Shown piece by piece: positions 24,164-33,021 of a DNA stretch of 64,000 nucleotides (position 1 is the stretch's first letter; each line of letters opens with the position of its first letter). Both the position numbers and the translations under genes were made by a program. This stretch comes from Chitinophagaceae bacterium (GTDB taxonomy: Bacteria > Bacteroidota > Bacteroidia > Chitinophagales > Chitinophagaceae), in NCBI GenBank assembly GCA_014879565.1, contig JACSRW010000032.1, forward strand, positions 348,073 through 412,072, read 5' to 3'. The notes under the pieces are model-generated. The model searched no databases. It had not been told where the DNA came from and saw nothing but the letters and a program-made list of their open reading frames with translations.

Positions 24164-26344
24164 TCAAAACCCCTTCGGCTGATTAGCCTGTCCGTTCGCT
24201 GGTTTCTGTGTATTTTCATTCCCCATATTCTCCAGGATCCAGTTTGTCATTTTACTCCAGAGATGAAAAGTGGTATTGTCTGCCATACCGCCGATACCGT
24301 GGTTTTTATTGGGATAATAAGCGCTTTCAAAATCAATATTACTTTTTACCAGGGCGGTAATCATCTGGGTGGCATTCTGAAAATGTACATTGTCATCTGC
24401 AGTGCCGTGAATAATCAGGTATTTCCCTTTTATCCTGCTGGTGAAATTCACCGGTGAATTGTCATCATATCCTTTGGCATTTTCCTGCGGAGTGCGCATA
24501 TATCTTTCCGTATAAATATTGTCATAGTAACGCCAGTTGGTCACAGGGGCCACGGCCACCGCTGCGCTGAATACTTCATTCCCTTTGGTAATGGCCAGTG
24601 AACTCATAAAACCGCCATAACTCCAGCCCCAGTGGCCGATATTTTCTTTATCCACAAAAGGCAAATTACTCAGCTGTTTTGCCGCATCAATCTGATCTTC
24701 TATTTCAAACTTTCCCAGCTGCAGGTAGGTTTTTTTCTTGAATTCCTCTCCCCGGAAGCCGGTACCGGTATTATCCACACTCACCACAATGAATCCTTTC
24801 TGGGCTAATAACTGGTGCCAGGCACTGACGGCGCCAAAGCGGTTGGCCACCTGTTGTGAACCGGGTCCGCCATAGTTGCAAAACAGCACCGGGTATTTTT
24901 TACCGGGATCAAATCCGGCGGGTTTGAGCATCCATCCGTTCAGGGTATCTCCCTTGCTGTTCGGGATGCGGATGAATTCCGCCTTGCCATACCCGTATTC
25001 TGCCAGCCTGGATTTCAGCCGGGCGCTCTCATTGATGACTTTTTCGGTAACCACGGTAAGGCCTTTTTTCTTATCGCTAACCAGTTTGTTCAGGGTTACG
25101 GTCTGCGGATTGTTCAGGTCTGATCTGAAATCAAAGAAGCGGGTGAAATCTGCATTGAATTCAACCCGGTGCCAGCCCTCTCCACTTGTGACCGGGTAGG
25201 TTTTTTTACCGGTAAAATCGGTCACAAATACATTGCGGTCCATTGGCCGGGGGTTGGCCATGGTGAAGAAAATCCGTTTTCCCGTTTCATCCACTGCATT
25301 TACTTCCGTAACATCAAATTTCCCTCTTGTTACCTGGGTTTTGCTGTTTCCGTCCAGACTATAGAGATACAGGTGTCTGTACCCGTCCATTTCACTGGTG
25401 AAAAGAAAATTTTTACCATCTTTCAGAAACCACCAGTCGTCGTTTATCTCTACATAATACTTATTTTTTTCTTCGTAAAGCAGCCGGGCACTGCCATCGG
25501 CGGCATGGGTGGCCAGCAGTTTCAGGTGATTCTGGTGACGGTTCATCCAGAATACTACCAGGCTGTTATCATCCTGTGTCCATTTTATCCGGGGGATATA
25601 GATATCACCCTGCTCATATTGGGCTTTGGCTTTTGATCCTTTCGCTACATCGTAGATGAAAATATCAACGGTGGAATTGCCGTCGCCCGCTTTGGGGTAT
25701 TTGTACCGGTAATCCTTATTGTGGGCATCGTCGTAAATGGTCATATTATATTCCTTTACCGTGCTTTCATCAAAACGATAATAGGCGAGGTAATTCCCTT
25801 TGGGACTCCAGTCATAAGCCCGGGTAAACTCAAACTCTTCCTCGTATACCCAGTCGCAGTTACCATTAATAACATGATTCCACTTTCCGTCTGTGGTTAC
25901 TGCCGTGACCTTATCCGTGCTGAGTTCCCGGATATACAGGTTATTGTCCTTTACATACGCGATCCGGCTTCCATCCGGTGAAAAAGTCGGGTGCAGTACT
26001 TTGCTTTCTTCCAGTTTTTTCAGGCTGCCGGTACCGGCATCGTATAAATAAATAAAGGATTTGGATGACCGGCGGTAAATCGGTTCTGTTCCTTTTTTGA
26101 ACAACCAGATATTTTTATTGGCCGGGCTGGATATCCTGTCTTCAGGTTGCCCGAATGGTTTTCCATTTTCATCTTTCAGGCCTTCCAGTCTGAGTTCAGG
26201 TTCTTTTTGGGTGCTGTCAAATACAGCCGGTACAAATTCACCCCGGAAGGTTCCCTTTTTATAAATGTCTTCCAGTGTAATGGATTTTGTCTGGGAAAAG
26301 ACGCCCAGAGGCAAGAGGGCCAGCAGCCAGAAAATTTTGCGCAT
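24164..26344 (-). CDS. S9 family dipeptidyl peptidase IV-like
   Basis: 726 residues. Signal peptide MRKIFWLLALLPLGVFSQ. Residues about 95-470 form the DPP IV N-terminal beta-propeller (DGSRIAYVKDNNLYIRELST, WVYEEEFEFTRAYDWSPKG with the substrate-anchoring glutamates). The C-terminal alpha/beta hydrolase has the catalytic triad Ser575 (GWSYGGFMS), Asp650/651 (GTADDNVH) and His682 (NKNHGIGG). It cleaves dipeptides after Pro or Ala from peptide N-termini in the periplasm. The C-terminus has a short Gln/Asn-rich tail. Single gene. Confidence 0.92.
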   Translation of the reverse strand: MRKIFWLLALLPLGVFSQTKSITLEDIYKKGTFRGEFVPAVFDSTQKEPELRLEGLKDENGKPFGQPEDRISSPANKNIWLFKKGTEPIYRRSSKSFIYLYDAGTGSLKKLEESKVLHPTFSPDGSRIAYVKDNNLYIRELSTDKVTAVTTDGKWNHVINGNCDWVYEEEFEFTRAYDWSPKGNYLAYYRFDESTVKEYNMTIYDDAHNKDYRYKYPKAGDGNSTVDIFIYDVAKGSKAKAQYEQGDIYIPRIKWTQDDNSLVVFWMNRHQNHLKLLATHAADGSARLLYEEKNKYYVEINDDWWFLKDGKNFLFTSEMDGYRHLYLYSLDGNSKTQVTRGKFDVTEVNAVDETGKRIFFTMANPRPMDRNVFVTDFTGKKTYPVTSGEGWHRVEFNADFTRFFDFRSDLNNPQTVTLNKLVSDKKKGLTVVTEKVINESARLKSRLAEYGYGKAEFIRIPNSKGDTLNGWMLKPAGFDPGKKYPVLFCNYGGPGSQQVANRFGAVSAWHQLLAQKGFIVVSVDNTGTGFRGEEFKKKTYLQLGKFEIEDQIDAAKQLSNLPFVDKENIGHWGWSYGGFMSSLAITKGNEVFSAAVAVAPVTNWRYYDNIYTERYMRTPQENAKGYDDNSPVNFTSRIKGKYLIIHGTADDNVHFQNATQMITALVKSNIDFESAYYPNKNHGIGGMADNTTFHLWSKMTNWILENMGNENTQKPANGQANQPKGF

Positions 26345-26403
26345 GGTATGTAATTTTTAACCCGGTAAATGTAGGGTAAAGCCGGGAAAGCGGGTCACCG
26401 CAC

Positions 26404-26432
26404 AAATAAAAAACCCTTCCGGGGAAGGGTTT
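26404..26432 (-). terminator. rho-independent terminator of the alpha-oxoamine synthase gene
   Basis: On the minus strand: AAACCCTTCC paired with GGAAGGGTTT, followed by TTTTATTT; 25 bases after the gene's stop. Confidence 0.85.
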
Positions 26433-26456
26433 TACTGTTTTTTATAATTTGTTTTT

Positions 26457-27716
26457 TCAGTTATGCTCGGCCATATCCGGAATCGCTTCCACCCGGTAGG
26501 CACCCGCATCCAGTTTTGTTTTAGTTTCAGAAAACGCGGTCAGGGTTCTTTCGATATCCTCATCCGTATGTACGGCGGAAGGAATCAGACGATAAATAAT
26601 ATGCCCTTTGGGGATTACGGGGTATACCACAATAGAGGCGAATATGCCATAGTTTTCGCGCAGATCCATGACCATTGCAGTAGCTTCTTCCACACCTCCT
26701 TTCATATATACGGGGGTAACTACCGAGTCAGTCTTTCCGATGTCAAATCCCCGGGCTTTCAGTCCTTCCTGCAATTTCCGGGCATTACTCCAGAGTTTTT
26801 CCTTGTATTCCGGATGATTGCGGAGCAGTTCCAGGCGCTTCAGGTTTCCGATTACCAGGGGCATGGGAAGGCTCTTGGCAAAAATCTGGGAACGTATATT
26901 GTACCGGATATAATCTATAATGGCTTTATCGCCGGCAACAAATGCCCCGATGGATGCCATGGATTTGGCGAAAGTGGAAAAATACAGATCGATATCATCC
27001 TGGCATCCCTGCTCTTCCCCGGCACCGGCACCTGTTTTACCCAGGGTACCGAAACCATGGGCATCATCAACCAGTAAACGGAACTGGTATTTCTTTTTAA
27101 GGGCTGCAATTTCTGTCAGTTTGCCCTGGTCGCCGGCCATGCCAAAAACCCCTTCGGTAATAACCAGGATGCCGCCTGCTTTTTGTTTTTCTATTAATGC
27201 AGTGGCTCTTTGCAGTTGCTTTTCACAATCTTCCACATCGTTGTGCTTGAACACATACCGGTGACCGGGATGCAGGCGCACCCCGTCAATAATACAGGCA
27301 TGACTTTCGGCATCATACACAATTACATCATGGCGGCTGCAAAGAACATCAATGATGGACACCATACCCTGGTAACCGTAGTTAAGCAGGGCGGCATCTT
27401 CCTTGTGTTCAAAGGCAGCCAGTTCCGCTTCCAGTTGCTCATGCAGGTTACTGTTGCCGCTCATCATACGGGCGCCCATCGGGTAGGCCAAACCGTAAGC
27501 AGCCGCGCCTTCCGCATCGGCTTTTCTTACTTCAGGGTGGTTGGCCAGACCGAGGTAATTGTTAAGACTCCATACTATCATATCCTTACCGCGGAACTTC
27601 ATCCGGCTGCTGATGTCTCCTTCCAGTTTGGGGAAAGCAAAATAACCGTGTGCCCGTTCGCGGTGCTGGCCCAGCGGACCATAATTCTTTAATAAACGCT
27701 CAAAAATATCTGCCAT
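26457..27716 (-). CDS. alpha-oxoamine synthase family PLP enzyme (serine palmitoyltransferase-like)
   Basis: 419 residues starting MADIFERLLKNYGPLGQHRE. The fold-type I PLP motifs are VDDAHGFGTLGKTGAG (cofactor-binding Asp and His) and FSTFAKSMASIGAFVAGD, with the Schiff-base lysine. SLNNYLGLANHPEVRKA and ARMMSGNSNLHEQLEAELA place it in the group of serine palmitoyltransferase, AONS, KBL and cysteate acyltransferase. The canonical Bacteroidota SPT has GCAGSRFLNGT where this has GARMMSGN, so it may be a paralogue with another amino acid or acyl donor (for example sulphonolipid synthesis). Upstream codons to 27758 contain the promoter and were left out. Confidence 0.85.
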   Translation of the reverse strand: MADIFERLLKNYGPLGQHRERAHGYFAFPKLEGDISSRMKFRGKDMIVWSLNNYLGLANHPEVRKADAEGAAAYGLAYPMGARMMSGNSNLHEQLEAELAAFEHKEDAALLNYGYQGMVSIIDVLCSRHDVIVYDAESHACIIDGVRLHPGHRYVFKHNDVEDCEKQLQRATALIEKQKAGGILVITEGVFGMAGDQGKLTEIAALKKKYQFRLLVDDAHGFGTLGKTGAGAGEEQGCQDDIDLYFSTFAKSMASIGAFVAGDKAIIDYIRYNIRSQIFAKSLPMPLVIGNLKRLELLRNHPEYKEKLWSNARKLQEGLKARGFDIGKTDSVVTPVYMKGGVEEATAMVMDLRENYGIFASIVVYPVIPKGHIIYRLIPSAVHTDEDIERTLTAFSETKTKLDAGAYRVEAIPDMAEHN

Positions 27717-27747
27717 ATCTGATTCTTTTCCGGTTAAAAAACTGGCG

Positions 27748-27755
27748 CAAAGGTA
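27748..27755 (-). promoter_or_regulatory. -7 box TACCTTTG for the alpha-oxoamine synthase gene
   Basis: Matches TAnnTTTG, 31 bases before the ATG, with CTG in place of TTG 19 bases upstream. Confidence 0.5.
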
Positions 27756-27987
27756 CAATTTTTTATTCTAATGTCAGTCGCTGTAAATGAGCAGTTTATA
27801 ATGAGGGTAAAACAACTGTCAGGGCCAGGCCTGATGCCTGCCGGGGAACGGCATTACCTGAGTGTTGTTTTTTCAGGAAACTTAAAATAAAATTTCCGGT
27901 TAATCTGATTGCATATCCTGTCGGTGAGCGTGAATATCAGGTTTCTTAAAAACTGATTTCATTACATTTACCCGGTAAACAAATAAC

Positions 27988-29355
27988 ATGAAAAACAGAC
28001 TCTCCCTGCTCACTTTATTCATTTTCCTGCTGACCGGATTCCTCACTGCGCAAAACGGGTGGACCCCTTTATGGAACGGGAAAGACCTTAGTGGCTGGAA
28101 AGTGCTGGGAGGGAAGGCTGTTTTCGAGGTCAAAGAAGGGGTAATTGTCGGTACCACGGTGGCCAATACACGCAACACGTTTCTGTGTACGGAAAAGGAA
28201 TATGGCGATTTTATCCTGGAACTGGATATCCTTGTGGAAGATGAGGAGGGAAATTCAGGTATACAAACACGCAGCCATTTTGATCCGGCCGGCAATAACG
28301 GGGAAGGAAAAGTGTACGGTCGCCAGTGTGAGGTGGATCCGAGCTGGAGGCGATGGACCGGTGGAATCTATGATGAAGGGCGCCGTGAATGGCTCTATCC
28401 GATGCAGCTGAATGCCTCCGCACAATACGCCTATAAACCGGGAGGGTTTAATCATTTCCGGATTGAATGTATCGGCGACGAGATGCGGACCTGGGTGAAC
28501 GGGATAGCTGCTGCCTGCCTGGTGGATACACTGGATAGAAAGGGCTTTATAGGTCTGCAGGTACATTCAGTATCCAATCCCGCCAATGCCGGGAAAAAGG
28601 TTTTTTTCAAAAATATCAGGATTAAAACAACCGGGCTGCAGCCGCTTCCTTTGCCATCGGGTATATATGTAGCCAATTTTCAGCCGGATAAACTGACAGC
28701 CTATGAAAAAAAAGATGGCTGGCAATTGCTATCCGGCGAACGGGCAGGCAAGAACTGGATCAGCGCAAGGACGAAACAGTATCCTGTGGCCGGCTGGGAT
28801 TTCCGGAACGGGGCGATTACGGTTCTTTCTTCCGAGGGCAAAGAGGCGGCGAACGGGGGAGATATTATTTCCCGGGAACAGTACAGCGCTTTTGATTTTT
28901 CCTTTGAATTCAAGATCACTCCGGGCGCGAATAGCGGGGTAAAATATTTTGTTACCCTGAATGAACAGACAAGCGGATCGGCGATCGGACTGGAATACCA
29001 GGTGCTGGATGATACCCTTCACCCGGATGCCAAACTGGGACGGGATGGTAACCGTACCCTGGCTTCCTTATATGATCTGATAAAAGCCGACAAACAAAAA
29101 CGTTTCCTGCGTCCGGCAGGCTCCTGGAACTTCGGCCGTATCGTGGTCTGGCCCAATGATAAAGTGGAACATTTCCTGAACGGGGTGAAAGTGCTGGAAT
29201 ATATCCGGGGATCCAAAAGTTTCCGTGACCTCGTGGCAATCAGTAAATATTCGGTTTGGAAAAATTTTGGCGAGGCGGAAAAAGGGCATATACTCCTGCA
29301 GGATCACGGGAATGAAGTGAGTTACCGGAGTATAAAGCTGAGAAGGCTTAAATAG
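27988..29355 (+). CDS. secreted protein with two DUF1080 (3-keto-disaccharide hydrolase-like) domains
   Basis: 455 residues. Signal peptide MKNRLSLLTLFIFLLTGFLT then AQNGWTPLWNGKDLSGWKVL, the usual start of a DUF1080 domain. Domain 1 covers about residues 24-215 (GNSGIQTRSHFDP, QCEVDPSWRRWTGG). Domain 2 covers about 228-453 (NSGVKYFVTLNEQTSGSAIG, LEYQVLDDTLHPDAK, VEHFLNGVKVLEYIRG). The family has a concanavalin-like fold; some members hydrolyse 3-keto-glycosides. The next gene is a Tat-exported Gfo/Idh/MocA dehydrogenase, fitting the known pairing in which the sugar is oxidised at C3 and then cleaved. The TAG stop is also the first unit of a heptamer array. Confidence 0.85.
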   Translation: MKNRLSLLTLFIFLLTGFLTAQNGWTPLWNGKDLSGWKVLGGKAVFEVKEGVIVGTTVANTRNTFLCTEKEYGDFILELDILVEDEEGNSGIQTRSHFDPAGNNGEGKVYGRQCEVDPSWRRWTGGIYDEGRREWLYPMQLNASAQYAYKPGGFNHFRIECIGDEMRTWVNGIAAACLVDTLDRKGFIGLQVHSVSNPANAGKKVFFKNIRIKTTGLQPLPLPSGIYVANFQPDKLTAYEKKDGWQLLSGERAGKNWISARTKQYPVAGWDFRNGAITVLSSEGKEAANGGDIISREQYSAFDFSFEFKITPGANSGVKYFVTLNEQTSGSAIGLEYQVLDDTLHPDAKLGRDGNRTLASLYDLIKADKQKRFLRPAGSWNFGRIVVWPNDKVEHFLNGVKVLEYIRGSKSFRDLVAISKYSVWKNFGEAEKGHILLQDHGNEVSYRSIKLRRLK

Positions 29356-29422
29356 GCAGCAGGCAATAGGCAATAGGCAATAGGCAGTAGGCAATGGGCA
29401 AACCACAAACGTCAAACCACAA
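29353..29422 (+). repeat. heptamer island spanning stop to start between two genes (10 units)
   Basis: Ten consecutive 7-mers beginning with the TAG stop codon: TAGGCAG, CAGGCAA, TAGGCAA twice, TAGGCAG, TAGGCAA, TGGGCAA, then ACCACAA, ACGTCAA, ACCACAA. The unit changes but the 7-base phase does not. The last unit ends six bases before the ATG of the next gene. TAG recurs every 7 bases, so all three frames are closed. Confidence 0.85.
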
Positions 29423-29428
29423 ACACAT

Positions 29429-30784
29429 ATGTCATCCAGAAGGAGGTTTATTAAAAATTCATCGGTAACGGCAGCCGGGCTATGGCTCGGGGCCATGGGG
29501 ATGTCTGCCAAAAGTTATGGCCGGATTATCGGTGCGAATGACCGGATCCGGGTGGGTGCAGTTGGATTTTCCGACCGTTTCCGGCAAACACTTTTTCCCT
29601 GTTTTCTGAATCACAACCAGGCACTCAATTTTGATTTTATCGCCGTTTCAGATATCTGGAAACACAGGAGGGATGAGGGAAAAACCTTTTTGGAAAAAGC
29701 ACTGGATCACCCGGTGACCGCCTGCCGCAATAATGATGAATTATATGCCTTAAAAGACCTGGATGCTGTAATCATATCCACCGCGGATTTTCAGCATGCC
29801 CTTCATTGTATAGAGGCGGTGAAAGCACAAAAAGACGCTTACGTGGAAAAGCCCTTTGCGGAAACCATGGATGATAACATAGCTGCATTGAAAGCGGTGA
29901 AAGCTTCCTCGCAGATAGTACAGATCGGTTCACAGCGGCGCAGCGGAGCTAATTATAAAGCCGCGGCGCAGTATATACAATCCGGACAGTTTGGTCCGGT
30001 AACCATGGTGGAACTTACATGGAATGTTAACCAGCCCGGCCGCTGGAGAAGACCGGGGCTGGTGGCAATATGCAAGGAGGAAGACACCGACTGGAAACGT
30101 TTTTTACTGAACAGGCCCCTGGTAAAATGGGATCCGCGGAAGTATCTGGAATACCGGTTATTCTGGCCTTATTCATCCGGCATGCCCGGGCAATGGATGA
30201 GCCATCAGATAGATACGGTTCATTGGTTCACCGGACTGAAACATCCAAGGTCGGTGGTGGCAAACGGGGGAATTTATATGTGGAAAGATGGCCGGGAAAA
30301 CTGGGACACCACACTGGCGGTTTTTGATTATGGCCCTGAAAACGATCCAAAGGCCGGTTTCCAGGTTTCATTTGCTTCCCGTATGCATAACGGGGATGAA
30401 AACCCATCTGAACTTTATTTTTCAAACGGAGGCGAACTGAATCTTATTACCAATATGGTTTCTCCCAAAGGCGGATTAAATGCCCGTATGGCAGCAGCGA
30501 TGGGTATGCAGCCGAACCTGCTGCCGGAGTTTTCGCTGGCTGAAAAGGCTGAAAAAGTGGTGGCATCGGCGAATACAGGAACCGATGGTCTGACATCCGC
30601 ACATATGCGTAACTGGATGGAGTGTATCCGAAGCAGGAAAGAACCCAATGCCCCGGTGGAGGCGGGTTATAACCATTCAGTTGCCTGTATAATGACCAAT
30701 GCAGCAGTACGTACCGGTCAGAAGGCTTTTTTTGACCCAAAAACCCAACAGGTCATTGCGGGTGGAAAAATTTTTAAATACTAA
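29429..30784 (+). CDS. Tat-exported Gfo/Idh/MocA family oxidoreductase
   Basis: 451 residues. A twin-arginine signal (MSSRRRFIKNSSVTAAGLWL) precedes the NAD(P)-binding domain (DRIRVGAVGFSD, DAVIISTADFQHALHCIEAV, VEKPFAETMDDNIAALKA with the family's EKP motif). The C-terminal alpha/beta domain has MSHQIDTVHWFTGL, with the usual catalytic-region histidine. Such exported sugar dehydrogenases carry a tightly bound cofactor and oxidise glycosides in the periplasm. Together with the DUF1080 protein upstream it probably forms a 3-keto-sugar pathway; substrate unknown. Confidence 0.9.
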   Translation: MSSRRRFIKNSSVTAAGLWLGAMGMSAKSYGRIIGANDRIRVGAVGFSDRFRQTLFPCFLNHNQALNFDFIAVSDIWKHRRDEGKTFLEKALDHPVTACRNNDELYALKDLDAVIISTADFQHALHCIEAVKAQKDAYVEKPFAETMDDNIAALKAVKASSQIVQIGSQRRSGANYKAAAQYIQSGQFGPVTMVELTWNVNQPGRWRRPGLVAICKEEDTDWKRFLLNRPLVKWDPRKYLEYRLFWPYSSGMPGQWMSHQIDTVHWFTGLKHPRSVVANGGIYMWKDGRENWDTTLAVFDYGPENDPKAGFQVSFASRMHNGDENPSELYFSNGGELNLITNMVSPKGGLNARMAAAMGMQPNLLPEFSLAEKAEKVVASANTGTDGLTSAHMRNWMECIRSRKEPNAPVEAGYNHSVACIMTNAAVRTGQKAFFDPKTQQVIAGGKIFKY

Positions 30785-30831
30785 TATATATCACTTATTT
30801 ATAATATAAGGGTTTTATATTAATATTTATT

Positions 30832-30839
30832 TAATTTTG
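30832..30839 (+). promoter_or_regulatory. -7 box TAATTTTG for the glycine-rich surface protein gene
   Basis: Matches TAnnTTTG 16 bases before the ATG, within a very AT-rich stretch (30780-30840). No clear TTG at -33. Confidence 0.45.
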
Positions 30840-30855
30840 CGGTCAAAATTCCACT

Positions 30856-32961
30856 ATGAGCCGCCACATCTCCCATCTGATCATCTCATCCCTGTTTGTA
30901 TTGTTTACAGTTCCGGGCTTTTCCCAGGCTGGAAAAGACGGGTCTGAAACAATAAGTACAGCCGGCGTGATCTTTAACCGTTACACCACACTGGCCGCTT
31001 CTGCAACTGCCGGCAGCAATTCCATTACGGTTTCCAGTGCAGCTGGTTTGGCAGCCGGCGCTATTGCCGGCGCCGCTAATAATCCATATGCCACCGCTGC
31101 GCTGGGATATGGGGATCTGATAATGATCATTAAAGTTCAGGGTGCGGCTATCAATACCACCAATACTGTTTCATATGGCACGGTGACTGCCCAGAATAAC
31201 GCCGGTGTTTACGAACTGAAACTGGTGCGTTCGGTCAGCGGGAATACGATTTTTTTCTGTTCCGGGCTTGCTTATGATTATTCAGTTGGCGGGACAAACC
31301 GGGTACAGGTAATCCGTATCCCCCGGCTGAGTGCACTTACGGTGAATGCCGGCGCTTCCTTGACCGCACCGGCCTGGAGTTCTTCATTTACCGGGGGCAT
31401 TGTGGCCCTCGAGGTAAACGGGAATGCTGTGATTAACGGTACCGTGACGGTAAACGGGTTGGGTTTCCGCGGTGGTACTGTAGATAATAATACATCCGGA
31501 GCGCCGGGTGGTCCTTCCAATTATGTGAACTCCGCTTCAACAGATGGTGCTGAAAAAGGGGAAAGTATAGCCGGTTACCAGGCGGATTATGATGCTTTGA
31601 ACGGCCGGTATGACAGGGGTGCGCCAGCAAACGGCGGTGGCGGGGGGAATGCACATAATGCCGGTGGCGGCGGAGGTGCAAACGGGAATAACGGCAATAC
31701 CTGGACGGGGCAGGGTGTGATGGTCACCAATGGCTCGAATCCGCTGGGGGCCTGGGCCCTGGATCCCGGTTATACAGCTAATGGAAATGCATTGACAAAC
31801 TCCGCTGGCGGCGGCAGGGGTGGTTATTCATATGGGGCCAATAACCAGGTTGCCACAACTGTTGCTCCCGGTAATTCTGCCTGGGGAGGTGATTATCGGC
31901 GGGAAGCGGGAGGCCTGGGCGGAAGACCTAATACATACGCAGCCAATACGCTTTTTATGGGCGGAGGCGGAGGTGCCGGGGATGGAAATAATACAGCAGC
32001 TCAAAACGGAGCCAACGGGGCGGGAATAATTTATTTGCTGGTTACAGGCAACCTCAGCGGCACCGGATCCATTACGGCGAACGGGGCTGCAGCAGGTCCA
32101 ACCATCAGCGGGCATAACGATGCACCGGGAGGCGGCGGAGCCGGCGGCGCAATCCGGCTGAATGTTCAGGGTACGGTAACCACCAGTACAATTACCGCCA
32201 ACGGAGGGGCCGGTGGCAACCAGTTGATTACCTCCAATGAAAGTGAAGGCCCGGGCGGTGGTGGCGGCGGCGGATATATCCGGACTACCGGTACACCCAC
32301 AGTAACGGTTAACGGGGCTTCTGCAGGAACCACCAGTTCACTGGCTGTAACAGAATTTACATTCAACGGGGCTACGGCCGGCGCAACCGGGCAGATACAG
32401 AATAACCAGTTATTTGAAGCGGCGCCTGTGCTGGATTGTTTTCCTTTACCCGCCCATCTCATTTCTTTTGAAGCCGGTTTTACACCGTATAAGGAAGCTG
32501 TTCTTTCCTGGGTATCCGAAGAGGAATCACAACTTGCGCATTATACAGCAGAATACAGTGAAGACGGAAGAAACTGGCTGACAATCGGCCAGATACCGGC
32601 CCGTAACCTTCCCGGAAGGCAGGAATACAGTCTCCTGTGCGGGAAATTTAACGGAACCCGTTATTTCAGGCTGAAGATGGTGAATCAGGACAACAGTGCA
32701 CATTTCAGCGCTGTCAGGATACTGAGCACCCGCGAAAAACTGAAAGTGGTCTATAACGGATCTGCTGTTATGATAACCGGCCTTACTCAGCAGGCTGTGC
32801 AGGTTAGTCTCAGTGATGCTGCCGGAAGGAATCTTTACCGGCAGCATCTGAATGGACAGACTACCCTGGTTTTACCTTCGGTTCGCCTGACAGACGGACT
32901 GTATATACTCCGCGTGCTGTATACGGATGGCCGCCAGGAGGCAATCAGGTTTTTGAAATAA
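30856..32961 (+). CDS. large glycine-rich secreted protein with T9SS-type C-terminus
   Basis: 701 residues. A signal peptide ends GFSQA. Residues 25-180 carry beta-rich sequence (ITVSSAAGLAAGAIAG, YGDLIMIIKVQGAAINTTNT). Residues 190-500 are rich in Gly and Asn, with runs of five to seven glycines (ANGGGGGNAHNAGGGGGANG; GPGGGGGGGYIRTTG) that look like the turns of a repetitive beta-structure. Residues 530-620 resemble the usual fibronectin-like segment (PLPAHLISFEAGF ... YFRLKMVNQDNSAHFS), and the final 80 residues (VSLSDAAGRNLYRQ ... GLYILRVLYTDGRQEAIRFL) form a type A sorting domain. Probably a surface or matrix protein; I cannot assign a function. Confidence 0.78.
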   Translation: MSRHISHLIISSLFVLFTVPGFSQAGKDGSETISTAGVIFNRYTTLAASATAGSNSITVSSAAGLAAGAIAGAANNPYATAALGYGDLIMIIKVQGAAINTTNTVSYGTVTAQNNAGVYELKLVRSVSGNTIFFCSGLAYDYSVGGTNRVQVIRIPRLSALTVNAGASLTAPAWSSSFTGGIVALEVNGNAVINGTVTVNGLGFRGGTVDNNTSGAPGGPSNYVNSASTDGAEKGESIAGYQADYDALNGRYDRGAPANGGGGGNAHNAGGGGGANGNNGNTWTGQGVMVTNGSNPLGAWALDPGYTANGNALTNSAGGGRGGYSYGANNQVATTVAPGNSAWGGDYRREAGGLGGRPNTYAANTLFMGGGGGAGDGNNTAAQNGANGAGIIYLLVTGNLSGTGSITANGAAAGPTISGHNDAPGGGGAGGAIRLNVQGTVTTSTITANGGAGGNQLITSNESEGPGGGGGGGYIRTTGTPTVTVNGASAGTTSSLAVTEFTFNGATAGATGQIQNNQLFEAAPVLDCFPLPAHLISFEAGFTPYKEAVLSWVSEEESQLAHYTAEYSEDGRNWLTIGQIPARNLPGRQEYSLLCGKFNGTRYFRLKMVNQDNSAHFSAVRILSTREKLKVVYNGSAVMITGLTQQAVQVSLSDAAGRNLYRQHLNGQTTLVLPSVRLTDGLYILRVLYTDGRQEAIRFLK

Positions 32962-32975
32962 AAGAAAAGAATAAA

Positions 32976-33021
32976 AAACGGGGTGCATACGGATTGCCTG
33001 ACTTTCCGATGTGCCCCGTTT
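32976..33021 (+). terminator. terminator between the glycine-rich protein gene and the PfkB gene
   Basis: AAACGGGG (32976-32983) pairs with CCCCGTTT (33014-33021), extended inward by wobble and GC pairs with one bulge. Its right arm overlaps the stop codon of the convergent gene. Confidence 0.65.

Noticed and set aside
30856..32961. Glycine-rich gene as an insertion or low-complexity artefact
   Set aside because: It has a signal peptide, a type IX sorting domain and one uninterrupted frame, so it is a real gene.
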